The notes under the pieces were generated by a model. That model saw nothing but the letters and a program-made list of their open reading frames with translations. It was not told the DNA's origin and did not search any database. A stretch of 64,000 bases of DNA from JBBRWO01 sp964388455 (GTDB lineage: Bacteria; Actinomycetota; Coriobacteriia; Anaerosomatales; JAAXUF01), in assembly GCA_964388455.1 (NCBI GenBank), contig CAYMAN010000001.1:62001-126000 (forward strand), read 5' to 3'. The translations under genes were made by a program, and so were the position numbers. Below, piece after piece: positions 41,813-50,362 of the stretch (positions within the stretch are counted from its first letter, which is position 1; every line of letters begins with the position of its first letter).

Positions 41813-41996
41813 GCGTGCTCCTGTTCTCGCGTACGAGCTGTACGCTGCCGCTCTCTTGTACCGCACCTTACGCATCCTCGGCAAAGGTGTCGTCTGGCGC
41901 AATAATTGGCATGCACGTTGCTTTCACATTTTCGAGCTGTGGCGACCCGCCCTCACCTCCCCCCTCGAAGGCGGGGAACGCCTGCTCGCAAGTTTG

Positions 41997-42035
41997 AACG
42001 ACCCGCGCCCCCCACGCGGGTCGTTTCGTTTTCCG
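41997..42035 (+). terminator. Strong rho-independent-type terminator in a gene-free stretch
   Basis: An 11-bp perfect stem (41997-42007 with 42015-42025) and a C-rich loop are followed by TTCGTTTT. No plus-strand gene ends before it; the 184 bases upstream (41813-41996) contain no convincing ORF. It may end a short untranslated RNA or insulate the WYL operon. Confidence 0.7.
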
Positions 42036-42110
42036 GGATAGTTTCGCCCCCGATTCGTCCGAGATTTCGCCTGCAATCTGCCCGCGTTCCACCCGCGCCA
42101 AGCAACCCTG

Positions 42111-42140
42111 CCCCCCCCCAGTCGCCGGGTACCGTACAAT
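42111..42140 (+). promoter_or_regulatory. Probable promoter of the WYL operon with a C9 tract at the -35 position
   Basis: A -10-like TACAAT lies at 42135-42140, 38 bases before the ATG. Seventeen bases upstream, where a -35 element should be, there is an uninterrupted run of nine C (42111-42119). RBS GAGGGG precedes the ATG. Confidence 0.45.
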
Positions 42141-42178
42141 CTGCTCTGTCAGCGCACGCATTCGAGGGGAACTCCGCA

Positions 42179-43162
42179 ATGAGCGATGCCGTAGAGCGTC
42201 TCGTCAACCTCGCCCTCTTTTTGTCCGACGCCGCCGTCCCCGTGACGCGCGATCGCGTCCGCACCGAGGTCAAGGGCTACCCCGCGGGTCAGGACGAGGA
42301 CGCGTTCCTCCGCATGTTCGAGCGCGACAAGGACCAGCTCCGCGCCGCCGGCTTCACCATCCTCACTGACGAGGACAGCCGCTACTCCGTCGATCGCGAT
42401 GCCACCTTCGCCTCCACCGTCGACCTCACCGCCGAGGAGGTCGCCGCCCTGCGCGCCGCAGGCACCGCACTCCTCGCCGACCCCTCCTTCCCCTTCGGCC
42501 CCGACCTCCGTCTCGCACTTGCGAAGATAGCCTCCGGGTCTGACACCGACGGCCCCGACGCCTCCATCGCCGCAGCCTCCCGCCTCGCCGACGAAGACCC
42601 CGAGCGCCAGGGCGTCAGCGTCGCCGACCTCTCGGCAGCCGCCACGGCGAGCAAGCGCGTCACCTTCGGCTACACCAACTCTTACGGCGCCTCCGCCCCG
42701 CACGACGTCGAGCCCTACGGCCTCTTCCTGCACGACGGCCGCTGGTACCTCGTGGGCCGCGACATCGCGCGCGACGAGGTCCGCACCTACACCGTGTCGC
42801 GCATGGCCACGATCGCCGTCAACACCGCCAAGCCCGCCACCCCGGACTTCGCGCGCCCCGGCGGCTTCGACGTGGGCAGCTTCGTCCGCCTCCCCTTCCA
42901 GTACGGCCCGCCCGCCGAGGAGTTCGAGGCCGAGCTCGCAATCGACGCTTCCGCCGCCTGGCGCGCCGAGCGACTCACTGCGGGCCAGGGCGAGCTGACC
43001 CCCGACGGCGACGGCTTCCGCTGGCGCGTCTCGGCGAGGTCGGTTCCTCGGCTGGTGCGATTCGTGGTCGAGAACGAACCCGGCGTGCGACTCGTCGGCC
43101 CCCCACACACGTGCACGGCCCTGCGCGACGGACTCGAGACGGTGGCGAACCTCCATGGCTAA
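42179..43162 (+). CDS. WYL-domain transcriptional regulator (PafB-like)
   Basis: 327 aa. An N-terminal winged-helix region (ERLVNLALFLSDAAVPVTRDRVRTEVKGY) is followed by a WYL domain with VEPYGLFLHDGRWYLVGRDIARDEVRTYTVSRM and a C-terminal WCX domain. It overlaps a second WYL gene by eight bases. In other Actinobacteria such a pair (PafB-PafC) activates RecA-independent DNA damage genes; here the pair also neighbours a DNA-repair-type helicase gene. The Pup-proteasome genes that usually accompany pafBC are not visible. Confidence 0.85.
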   Translation: MSDAVERLVNLALFLSDAAVPVTRDRVRTEVKGYPAGQDEDAFLRMFERDKDQLRAAGFTILTDEDSRYSVDRDATFASTVDLTAEEVAALRAAGTALLADPSFPFGPDLRLALAKIASGSDTDGPDASIAAASRLADEDPERQGVSVADLSAAATASKRVTFGYTNSYGASAPHDVEPYGLFLHDGRWYLVGRDIARDEVRTYTVSRMATIAVNTAKPATPDFARPGGFDVGSFVRLPFQYGPPAEEFEAELAIDASAAWRAERLTAGQGELTPDGDGFRWRVSARSVPRLVRFVVENEPGVRLVGPPHTCTALRDGLETVANLHG

Positions 43163-44090
43163 GCAGTCCAGCACCGACACCGCGCGCCGCCTCATCGCGC
43201 TCCTCGGCCACTTCCAGAACGAGGCCGAGATCCCGCTCGCCACACTCGCCGAGAAGGTCGGCGTGTCGCCCGCGCAACTCGCCGACGACCTCGCCACGCT
43301 CTCGGTCTGCGGCGTGGCGCCGTACTACCCGGACATGATGGTCGACGTCTTCGTCGAGAACGGCATAGTTGAAGTGGTCACCCCGCTGCCAGCAATCAAG
43401 GGTGCGGTGCGCCTGTCAGCCGCTGAGGCCGAGGCGCTTTCGGCCGCTCTCGCCGCTGCGGGGTACTCGGCAGATGAACCGCTGACCGAGAAGCTGCTCG
43501 CGGCCTCCTCGGCCGGCTTCGACGCCGAGGGACTCGCCCACACGCTGCGCACCGAGACTGCCGCGCACGACAGCGCCATCTTCGAGGCGATCGCCGGCGC
43601 CATCGCCGCCTGCGAGGCGCTCGCTATCACCTACCAGCGCGACGGAGCCACAGCACCCGGCGCGCGCACCATCGAGCCGCATCGCCTCATCGCTGAGCGA
43701 GGCGCGTGGTACGTGACGGCGTACTGCCGCAGCGCCGGCGAGAGCCGCACCTTCCGAGTAGACCGCATCCGCACCGCCGAGGCGATCGGCGAGCATTTCG
43801 AGCCCGCGACCCCGACACTCGCTGCAGCGACGTTCACGGGCGAGGGACTGCCGCTCGCGCGCCTGCGCTTCGCAGCCGGCGAGGCGTTCATCGAGCGCGA
43901 ATGGCCCGGCGGCCGCGTGATCGAATCCGCCGAGGACGGTTCGACGCTGGCCGAGGTGCCGTTCGGGGGTACCGGCTGGATCGCACGTGCGGTGACTGCG
44001 AGGCTCGGAGCGGTCGAGGTCCTGGAGCCGGGTGAGGTCCGCGAGGCGGTTAGGGCGTTGGCGCTAGAGCGTGCTGGCGATTTGGCCTAA
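43155..44090 (+). CDS. WYL-domain transcriptional regulator (PafC-like)
   Basis: 311 aa paralogue of the preceding protein. It has an HTH-like N terminus (RRLIALLGHFQNEAEIPLATLAEKVGVSPAQLADDLATL), a WYL core (IEPHRLIAERGAWYVTAYCRSAGESRTFRVDRIRTAEAI) and a C-terminal WCX domain. Start ATG at 43155 inside the previous gene's end indicates translational coupling and probable heterodimer formation. It converges on the helicase gene with a 52-base gap. Confidence 0.85.
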   Translation: MAKQSSTDTARRLIALLGHFQNEAEIPLATLAEKVGVSPAQLADDLATLSVCGVAPYYPDMMVDVFVENGIVEVVTPLPAIKGAVRLSAAEAEALSAALAAAGYSADEPLTEKLLAASSAGFDAEGLAHTLRTETAAHDSAIFEAIAGAIAACEALAITYQRDGATAPGARTIEPHRLIAERGAWYVTAYCRSAGESRTFRVDRIRTAEAIGEHFEPATPTLAAATFTGEGLPLARLRFAAGEAFIEREWPGGRVIESAEDGSTLAEVPFGGTGWIARAVTARLGAVEVLEPGEVREAVRALALERAGDLA

Positions 44091-44142
44091 CTTCCGTTCG
44101 GGACTCTCAAGCGAAAGGCACGACGCCCAAGAGCGAGACGCC

Positions 44143-47037
44143 CTACCGCCCGAACCGCTCCCCGATCGCGCCGACGACCTTCGCCCCCGGCATCTTCTCG
44201 ATGTCGGCCACCGGCAGCGCGCCGAGGAAGTCTCGCCCATACCCCTTGGACACCACCCTCGCGTCAGCGATCACCAAACATCCCACGTCCGTTTTCGACC
44301 GAATCAGTCGCCCAGCCGCCTGCTTCAGCTCGATGACCGCCTCGGGCAGCGTGTACTTGCGCCAGGCGCCGCGGCCTTCTCGGCGTTCGCGTTCGCGGGC
44401 CAGCGGATCACTCGGGCGGCCGAAGGGGAGCTTGGGGACCACGACGCAGCGCAGGGTGTCGCCCTTGGCGTCGAAGCCCTCCCAGAATGACTTGAGCGCG
44501 AAGAGCGACAGCCGCTCGTCGGCTAGGAACTCGTCGCGGAGGCGCTTGGCGCTGGTGCCGCGCTTCTGGCAGAGCAGCGAGATGCCGGCGCGCTCGAGCC
44601 GTGGCTCCAGGATCGCGTGCAGCGCCTCCATGTCTCGGCGGTTGGTGAAGAGCGTGAGCGTGCTGCCGTCCATCGCCAGGTGCACGCCCTCGAGCAGCGC
44701 TTCGAGGTCCGCGAGGTAGCTGCGCTCGTTGGGCAGCGCGATGTCGGTGGGCACGTAGACGGCCATCTGCCGCTCGAAGTCGTAGCTCGACGACAGCCGC
44801 AAGCTGCGCCACGCGCCCGGCTCCAGCCGATCGAGTCCCACGCCGCGCGCGAAGTGGCCGAAGTCCTCCCCCGTCGCGATCGTCGCCGAGGTGTAGACCA
44901 CGCTGTGAACGCGCGGATACAAGTCGTTGACCAGCACCTCGCCCACGTCGAGCCGCTCGGCGACCAGCTGCTCCACGTCCGCCGTCGGCCGCCTGTCGAG
45001 CACCGCCGAGTAGACCAGCGAGTCGTCCTCGCCCGTGAGCACGCGGACGAGCCCTAGGTGCTGGTCGGCGATGCGCGAGAGCAGGCCGACGAGGTCTGCT
45101 CGGCCATCCATGAGCTCCGGGCCCAGCTCCTCAAGCATCGTGACCAGCTCGCGCCCGTCGGCGATGAGGAGCTCGAGGCGCTTGGCAAGCGCGCTGCCGG
45201 TCGAGGCGACGACGCCCCACGGACCGGTGTCGCGCGTCTCGTCAGTGACCCACACGTCGGCCGAGTCGTAGTCGCTGTTGCCGGCCAGCACTCCGAGGTC
45301 CTTCACGAAGTCGAACAGCGAGTCGTTGAGCGTGGCGCAGCGAGCGACCTGCTCCTCCATGCGCACGATGACGCCCAACACGGGCGCGGCGAAGTCGGTC
45401 CCGCGCATGCTGCGCTTCAGGTTCTCCAGCAGTCCGCCGCGACCCTTAGCCGCGAGCGCGCCCAGCACCGTGGACAGCAGCACGTGGCTCGCGCCGATGG
45501 TGAGTTGCTCGCGCGCTTCCTTCTCGGCGGAGTGGGCCTCGTCCACGATCCAGTGTCGCAGCGGCGGTAGGATCGCGCCGTCGGCGACCACGTCGCGGAA
45601 GAGTAGCGCGTGGTTGGTGACGACGATGTTCGCGCTCGTGGCTCGGCGACGCACGCCGTGCACGTAGCAGAGATGCGGGAAGAAGCGGCAGCGCTTGTGC
45701 GTGCAGTCCGCCTGTGAGGCCGCGATCGCCGAGCGGAACTCGCGCTTGCCCCAGTGCAGGTTGATGGCGTCCAGGTCGCCCCACGACGACTGCGCGGTCC
45801 ACGCGAACAGCGCGGCCACACTCGAGATGCGGTCCTCGTCGACGCCGGTGAGCTCGGTCGCGTAGCGCTCGAGCTTGCGCAGACACGGGTAGTGGTCGTA
45901 GCCCTTGAGCGCGACGTAGCGCAGCTCGCCGCCCAGCGCCTCGTTCAGGCGTGGCAGCTCGTGGTAGATGAGCTGGTCCATGAGCGCGTTGGTCTTGGTC
46001 GCCACGCCCACACCCACGCGATTCTCCAGTGAGTACAACGCCGAGGGAACCAGGTACGCGATCGACTTGCCGACCCCGGTGCCGGCCTCGATGGCGACAT
46101 GCGTCCGCGTGTCGAACGCGCTCAGCACCGCGCCCGCCATCTCCAGCTGCTCCCCGCGCGATTCGAAGCCCGCGTACATGCGCCCCGCGAGCCCGTCCGC
46201 CGAGAACTCCGCGAGCACCGATGCCGCGTCCGGGCACGAGCACGCGACCTCGTCAGCGTCGTGGAGCGACTCGGCTTTGTCGGCGGCGACGCGGCGACGG
46301 CGTGAATCCTTGAGGTCGAAGAAGCCGCCCGGTGGTTCAGCCGCAGCGACGTGGGCGAGCACGGAGCGGATTGGCCAGTCAGAGTCCGCCGAAAGCTCCA
46401 CTAGCCGGTGTAGCAGCCCCGGCGGCAGGTCGCCGATGCCGACCATCGCGATGCGCCACATCGCGGCGAGCGCCTCGACGTCGGGCATCGCGCGGTGCGA
46501 GGGGCCACCCGCGTTGACGCCGAACGCCGCCGCGAGGTCCTGGAGCCGATGCGAGCGCAGACGCGGCAGCGCGATGCGCACCAGCTGCAGCGAGTCGAGC
46601 CACATGCCCCGCAGCGCCGTGCGACCCGCCACGCGCTCGATGAAGCTGCGGTCGAAGCTCGCATTGTGCGCGATGACGTCGCGCGATCCGATGAAGTCGA
46701 TGAGCGCCGAGACGGCCTTCTCGGCGGAGGGCTGGCCTCGGAGCATCTCGGGCGTGATGCCAGTGAGCTTGGTGATCTCGAGCGAGACCGGGATGACGGG
46801 GTCGACCAGCATCTCGAAGCGGTCGATGACTTCCGGACCGCGCATGATGGCGGCGGCGACTTCGATGATTCGGTCGCGCTCGGGGTCCCAGCCGGTGGTC
46901 TCGAGGTCGACGACCGCGACCTCGTCTTCAAAGCCGAAAATCGCCGTGCGCGCACGCTGCGCAAGCGTCGCATAGGCGGCGCACACATCCGGGTCGGTTC
47001 CCGGAACGAGGAAGGTGTCGAGAGTCTCCAAAGTCAC
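44143..47037 (-). CDS. DnaQ-type exonuclease fused to a DinG-family helicase
   Basis: 964 aa. N-terminal DEDDh 3'-5' exonuclease (VVDLETTGWDPERDRIIEVAA, NASFDRSFIERVAG, HRAMPDVEAL; about 40-215), then an XPD/DinG superfamily 2 helicase: EAGTGVGKSIAYLVP, VDEAHSAEK (DEAH box) and a C-terminal motif region with KQAAGRLIRSKTDVG. Cysteines in HYPCLRK and CTHKRCRFFPHLC fit the Fe-S cluster between motifs Ia and II. An extra Cys pair (CSCPDA) joins the domains. This fusion is usual in Firmicutes and some Actinobacteria. GTG start at 47037. Confidence 0.92.
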   Translation of the reverse strand: MTLETLDTFLVPGTDPDVCAAYATLAQRARTAIFGFEDEVAVVDLETTGWDPERDRIIEVAAAIMRGPEVIDRFEMLVDPVIPVSLEITKLTGITPEMLRGQPSAEKAVSALIDFIGSRDVIAHNASFDRSFIERVAGRTALRGMWLDSLQLVRIALPRLRSHRLQDLAAAFGVNAGGPSHRAMPDVEALAAMWRIAMVGIGDLPPGLLHRLVELSADSDWPIRSVLAHVAAAEPPGGFFDLKDSRRRRVAADKAESLHDADEVACSCPDAASVLAEFSADGLAGRMYAGFESRGEQLEMAGAVLSAFDTRTHVAIEAGTGVGKSIAYLVPSALYSLENRVGVGVATKTNALMDQLIYHELPRLNEALGGELRYVALKGYDHYPCLRKLERYATELTGVDEDRISSVAALFAWTAQSSWGDLDAINLHWGKREFRSAIAASQADCTHKRCRFFPHLCYVHGVRRRATSANIVVTNHALLFRDVVADGAILPPLRHWIVDEAHSAEKEAREQLTIGASHVLLSTVLGALAAKGRGGLLENLKRSMRGTDFAAPVLGVIVRMEEQVARCATLNDSLFDFVKDLGVLAGNSDYDSADVWVTDETRDTGPWGVVASTGSALAKRLELLIADGRELVTMLEELGPELMDGRADLVGLLSRIADQHLGLVRVLTGEDDSLVYSAVLDRRPTADVEQLVAERLDVGEVLVNDLYPRVHSVVYTSATIATGEDFGHFARGVGLDRLEPGAWRSLRLSSSYDFERQMAVYVPTDIALPNERSYLADLEALLEGVHLAMDGSTLTLFTNRRDMEALHAILEPRLERAGISLLCQKRGTSAKRLRDEFLADERLSLFALKSFWEGFDAKGDTLRCVVVPKLPFGRPSDPLARERERREGRGAWRKYTLPEAVIELKQAAGRLIRSKTDVGCLVIADARVVSKGYGRDFLGALPVADIEKMPGAKVVGAIGERFGR

Positions 47038-47087
47038 ATCGCCAGACTAGCATGCGCCACTGACTCGGAAGCGGTCCCTAACGCAAA

Positions 47088-47113
47088 CAGGGCGCCTCCG
47101 GAGAGACGCCCTG
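47088..47113 (-). terminator. Terminator after the 186-aa membrane protein gene
   Basis: CAGGGCG (47088-47094) and CGCCCTG (47107-47113) form a 7-bp stem with a nested CTCCGGAG in the loop; TTTGCGTT follows on the minus strand. Confidence 0.7.
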
Positions 47114-47137
47114 CTCGGCAGATGATGAAGGGTGAAA

Positions 47138-47698
47138 CTACTTGACGGAGCCGCCCATGGTGCGCGACGCCACGTACCACTGGTCGCCGACCTTCTTGAA
47201 GGTCCAGGTGTAAGTGATGGGCATCTGCGGGGTGACCTGCTCGGCGGCGATGGTGATGGTGTCGCCATCCTCGACCGGCTTGCCGGTGTTGCCCTTGGTG
47301 ATGCCGTACGGCTTGACCTGCGACTCGAACGACGCGACGCTGCCGTAGCTGTTCGCGGCCGGGAGGAGCTTGTACGCGTCGGCGAACTTGCCGGCGATGA
47401 CCGCGTCGAGGTAGGTGCGCACGAGGGTCTCGGGGGTCATGCCCGCGGGTACCTTCGTGGCGGTCTTGGCGTCGAACGGCGCGTCGGCCGCAGGAGCGGG
47501 GTTGGCGCTATCCGGAGCGGTTCCGGGAGGGGTGACGCCGGGAACGGCGCCATTCGCGTCGACCACACCGCTGGGGGCCGGGACCTGCTTGGTGGTCTGG
47601 TAGACGACGACGCCGACGATGGCGGCGAGGAGGGCAGCGATCACCACGAGTGCGATGACGATCATCTGCTGATTGTTGTTCTGAGTCTGCTCGGACAT
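47138..47698 (-). CDS. Membrane-anchored protein with an NTF2-like-looking outside domain
   Basis: 186 aa starting at MSEQTQNNNQQM (47698). One helix (IVIALVVIAALLAAIVGVVVYQ), a Pro/Ala-rich linker, then ~115 residues with ETLVRTYLDAVIAGKFADAYKLLPAANSYGSVASFESQVKPYGI and a beta-rich end (YTWTFKKVGDQWYVASRTMGGSVK). This pattern recalls DUF4878/SnoaL-like small domains, but I would not assign a function. Monocistronic, ending at a terminator. Confidence 0.65.
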   Translation of the reverse strand: MSEQTQNNNQQMIVIALVVIAALLAAIVGVVVYQTTKQVPAPSGVVDANGAVPGVTPPGTAPDSANPAPAADAPFDAKTATKVPAGMTPETLVRTYLDAVIAGKFADAYKLLPAANSYGSVASFESQVKPYGITKGNTGKPVEDGDTITIAAEQVTPQMPITYTWTFKKVGDQWYVASRTMGGSVK

Positions 47699-47821
47699 GT
47701 GCTTCCTTTCGAGGACGCGTTCCATGACGCTTGCCTGAACGTGCGCTTTGCGCCCGCACACTATACTCTCGCGACCGCGGGTGCGTACAGCATGAACCAT
47801 ATATGGTGATACGATGAGCGA

Positions 47822-48493
47822 ATGGCACGCCAGCGTAGCGTCTTCGACATCATCGGCCCGGTCATGATCGGCCCGTCATCAAGCCACACCGCCGGCGCGG
47901 TTCGCCTCGGAGAGTTGGCGCGCTCCATTTTTGGCGGCACTCCCGCACGCGCGCGCATCCTGCTGCATGGCTCCTTCGCCTCCACCGGCCCCGGTCACGG
48001 CACCGATCTCGCACTCATCGCCGGGCTCCTCGGCATGCGACCGGATGACGAGCGGATCCCGGAATCATTCCGCCTAGCCGACGAAGCCGGCATGCAGGTC
48101 GAGTTCGCCGAGGAGGACCTGGGCGACGCGCACCCAAACACCGCAGTCTTCATCCTCTCCGACGCCGACGGGCGCGAGATGCGAATCCAAGGCTCGTCGC
48201 TGGGAGGCGGTGACGTGGTGGTGACGGAGATCGACTCCTACGACGTCGAGATGACCGGCGAGCTGCCGCTGCTCATCGTGGGTCACATCGACCGGCCGGG
48301 CGTCATCGCCGCGGTCACACGCGCGCTTGCAGACAGTGACGTCAACGTCGCATCGATGCGCGTCTCACGCGAGCATCGGGGCGCTGGCGCGCTCATGCTC
48401 ATCGAGACCGACCACGCCGTCAGCGCCGAGACAGCAGCGCAGATCGACGCGCAGCCCGGAACCACAAGCGTCAGGCGCATCGCCGCGATCTAG
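47822..48493 (+). CDS. sdaAB: L-serine dehydratase, beta subunit
   Basis: 223 aa. FDIIGPVMIGPSSSHTAGAVRLG is the substrate-binding motif of the iron-sulfur L-serine deaminase beta subunit, and residues ~145-223 form an ACT domain (LLIVGHIDRPGVIAAVTRALADSDVNVASMRV). With the alpha subunit it converts serine to pyruvate and ammonia. Its partner gene is not adjacent but 7 kb away at 55567, on the same strand, across an IS481 insertion and four minus-strand genes. The ribosome-binding site is weak. Confidence 0.95.
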   Translation: MARQRSVFDIIGPVMIGPSSSHTAGAVRLGELARSIFGGTPARARILLHGSFASTGPGHGTDLALIAGLLGMRPDDERIPESFRLADEAGMQVEFAEEDLGDAHPNTAVFILSDADGREMRIQGSSLGGGDVVVTEIDSYDVEMTGELPLLIVGHIDRPGVIAAVTRALADSDVNVASMRVSREHRGAGALMLIETDHAVSAETAAQIDAQPGTTSVRRIAAI

Positions 48494-48505
48494 CGGCCGC
48501 GCACG

Positions 48506-48511
48506 CCTAGC
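48506..48511. repeat. Target-site duplication, left copy (CCTAGC)
   Basis: Identical to 49555-49560 and immediately outside the left inverted repeat. It supplies the TAG stop (48507-48509, minus strand) that ends the transposase. Confidence 0.88.
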
Positions 48512-49499
48512 TGTTCTGCCCGGACACGTTGTTGACACCGGACACCCGTGAGATCGGTGGTAGACCGCCGATGCCGCCGTGCGGACGTCTGTGATTGTAG
48601 TTGAACACCCAGCGAGGGAGCGCCGCGAGGCGCTCCCCGTTGCTTTCGTAGGGCTTGCGATACGCCCAGCCGTTGATGAGTAGCCTGATGAAGCGCTCCG
48701 CCTTGCCGTTGGTCTGGGGGCGGTAGGGCCTCGTGTGTGAGCGGGCGACTCCGAGGTCGTCGAGTACGGCACGCTGAGCTTTGGAGTAGTACGACATCGC
48801 GTTGTCGGTGAGCAATCGCCTGACCGTGATCCCGTGCTCCGCGTAGTAGGCGATCGAGCGGGCAGTGAACCCGGCGACCGTGTCGGCCCGTTCGTCTTGG
48901 AGTACCTCGACGTAGGCCAAGCGCGAGTGGTCGTCGATGGCGACATGTAAGAAGTCGAAGCCGCCACCCACGTTGCGCCTCTTCGCGACCCGGCCTCCGA
49001 ACCTCCAGCCGCCGCCCTCACCCAGGCGGCCGAGCTTCTTCACATCGATGTGCAGCAGGTCGCCGGGTGCGGTGTGCTCGTAGCGCACCGCGGGTGCCTT
49101 GGGCTCGCGATCGAGATCCCGGAGACATCCCTGTCCGTTCCGGGCGAGCACGCCGTAGATCGTGGAGGGTGCGATGCCCGTATGCCACGAGATCGTCAGG
49201 GGTCCCTCGCCCAGCCGGCGCCGGCGCCAGATGCGGCGTATGTCTCTGGGGCTGACCCGCTCGCGGACGCGTGCCGGTCGGCTCGAGCGGTCGGCCAGCC
49301 CGCCCTCGCCGTGCTCGAAGAAGCGACGCAGCCACTTGTGCGCAGTCTGCCGTGAGACTCCGGCGGCCCGCGCCGCATGAGTCACCGTCCAGTCGTGCTC
49401 GAGGACTCGCCGACAGAGAAGACGTCTGCCGGGAACGGTGAGAAGCGCGTTAGGATGTGACACGAGGGTCCTCCTTGATTCGATTGTTGGCTTCAGCAC
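48507..49499 (-). CDS. IS481-family transposase
   Basis: 330 aa DDE transposase. N-terminal helix-turn-helix (HDWTVTHAARAAGVSRQTAHKWLRRFFEHGEGGLADRSSRP) and an integrase core with DDHSRLAYVEVL, LLTDNAMSYYS and NGKAERFIRLL holding the D, D and E. The frame runs through the left inverted repeat to the very tip of the element (…NVSGQNS) and stops only on a TAG in the duplicated target. Intact, with near-identical ends, so recent and possibly active. Confidence 0.95.
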   Translation of the reverse strand: MLKPTIESRRTLVSHPNALLTVPGRRLLCRRVLEHDWTVTHAARAAGVSRQTAHKWLRRFFEHGEGGLADRSSRPARVRERVSPRDIRRIWRRRRLGEGPLTISWHTGIAPSTIYGVLARNGQGCLRDLDREPKAPAVRYEHTAPGDLLHIDVKKLGRLGEGGGWRFGGRVAKRRNVGGGFDFLHVAIDDHSRLAYVEVLQDERADTVAGFTARSIAYYAEHGITVRRLLTDNAMSYYSKAQRAVLDDLGVARSHTRPYRPQTNGKAERFIRLLINGWAYRKPYESNGERLAALPRWVFNYNHRRPHGGIGGLPPISRVSGVNNVSGQNS

Positions 49500-49554
49500 C
49501 TACAACCGAACGGGAAGACCCTCATCTATGTCAACAACCTATGTGGGCAGAACA
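48512..49554 (-). mobile_element. IS481-family insertion sequence, complete
   Basis: 1043 bp with imperfect 26-bp terminal repeats (48512-48537 and 49529-49554; 22 of 26 match, TGTTCTGCCC…GTTGTTGACA) and a 6-bp target duplication CCTAGC. One transposase gene on the minus strand. It landed across the stop codon of the neighbouring acetyltransferase gene without damaging it. Confidence 0.95.
49529..49554. repeat. Right terminal inverted repeat of the IS481 element
   Basis: Reads inward as TGTTCTGCCC-ACATAG-GTTGTTGACA; the left copy at 48512-48537 differs only within the central six bases. Confidence 0.92.
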
Positions 49555-49560
49555 CCTAGC
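49555..49560. repeat. Target-site duplication, right copy (CCTAGC)
   Basis: Contains the TAG stop (49556-49558, minus strand) of the acetyltransferase gene. Same six bases as 48506-48511. Confidence 0.88.
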
Positions 49561-50071
49561 GCCAGGCAGACGTCCCCGCATGTGAGGTGAACAGCCGCAT
49601 CTCGGTCGTCGGCTTGAAGCCGAGTCCCTCGTAGAGCGGCTGTCCGAATTCACTCGCATGCAGCATCACAGCAGGCGCACCGCGCTCCTCGGCAGCCTCG
49701 ATGCACGCGGTCATCAGCGTACGAGCGATCCCCCGACGGCGATACTCCGGCCGCACGTACATGCCGAGGATGTACGCCGTCAGCCCGACTACGTTGCGGG
49801 GGCTCGGCGGGACGCACTGCCACACCACCACGACCGAGCCGACCGCGGCGCCCTCCACCTCGGCGACAAAACCGCTGCAGCCGCCGTTCGCGAAGCCGTC
49901 GCTGAGGTGCTCGGTGGCAGCGGGTGTGATCTGCTCGAGTCGCGACTCGTCACTCCACCCGAGCTCGCGGAACATCCGCCAGCGGAAGTCGACCACCCGC
50001 GGGATGTCGTCAGCGGTTGCGGGGCGAACCGTGACGTCGACGGGCGCGGCAGTGGTGTCGGCTGCGGTCAT
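49556..50071 (-). CDS. GNAT-family N-acetyltransferase
   Basis: 171 aa from the ATG at 50071 (GAGGAG upstream). VRPATADDIPRVVDFRWRMF opens the fold; ILGMYVRPEYRRRGIARTLMTACIEAAEERG gives the acetyl-CoA loop (R/Q-x-x-G-x-A) and EFGQPLYEGLGFKPTTEMRL the C-terminal motif. Substrate unknown. The stop codon lies in the duplicated target of the adjacent IS481 element; the original end of the gene is kept. Confidence 0.9.
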   Translation of the reverse strand: MTAADTTAAPVDVTVRPATADDIPRVVDFRWRMFRELGWSDESRLEQITPAATEHLSDGFANGGCSGFVAEVEGAAVGSVVVVWQCVPPSPRNVVGLTAYILGMYVRPEYRRRGIARTLMTACIEAAEERGAPAVMLHASEFGQPLYEGLGFKPTTEMRLFTSHAGTSAWR

Positions 50072-50118
50072 GAGCGGGCTCCTCGGCAGTATCGGCGCGA
50101 AACGGGTGCGCTGCGATT

Positions 50119-50349
50119 CTACCGCTCGAGAGGCGTACCGGAATGCTCGGAGTCGTCCGGGGTAGCGTCGCTGGGGCGGGGCACCGTGCGTGCACCCGCC
50201 GGCGGCGCCGGCACGGGATCCGTCTTGCAGGTGCTGCCGCACATCGAGCAGGCTCCGGCACAGCCCACGACCTTGAGCGCGTTGCAGCGGGGGCACCGCG
50301 TCTCATCGGACTCGAAACCGCAGGCGGGGCAGTTGTGGAGGACCGTCAT
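50119..50349 (-). CDS. Small Cys-rich zinc-ribbon protein next to feoB
   Basis: 76 aa. MTVLHNCPACGFESDETRCPRCNALKVVGCAGACSMCGSTCKTD contains five Cys pairs, enough for two metal sites, followed by a Pro-rich disordered tail. The start at 50349 lies 13 bases beyond the feoB stop, so it belongs to the feoAB operon. It may be a FeoC-like accessory or an iron/zinc-binding scaffold; the family is not one I can name with confidence. Confidence 0.65.
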   Translation of the reverse strand: MTVLHNCPACGFESDETRCPRCNALKVVGCAGACSMCGSTCKTDPVPAPPAGARTVPRPSDATPDDSEHSGTPLER

Positions 50350-50362
50350 GTCGTCTGCCTCC

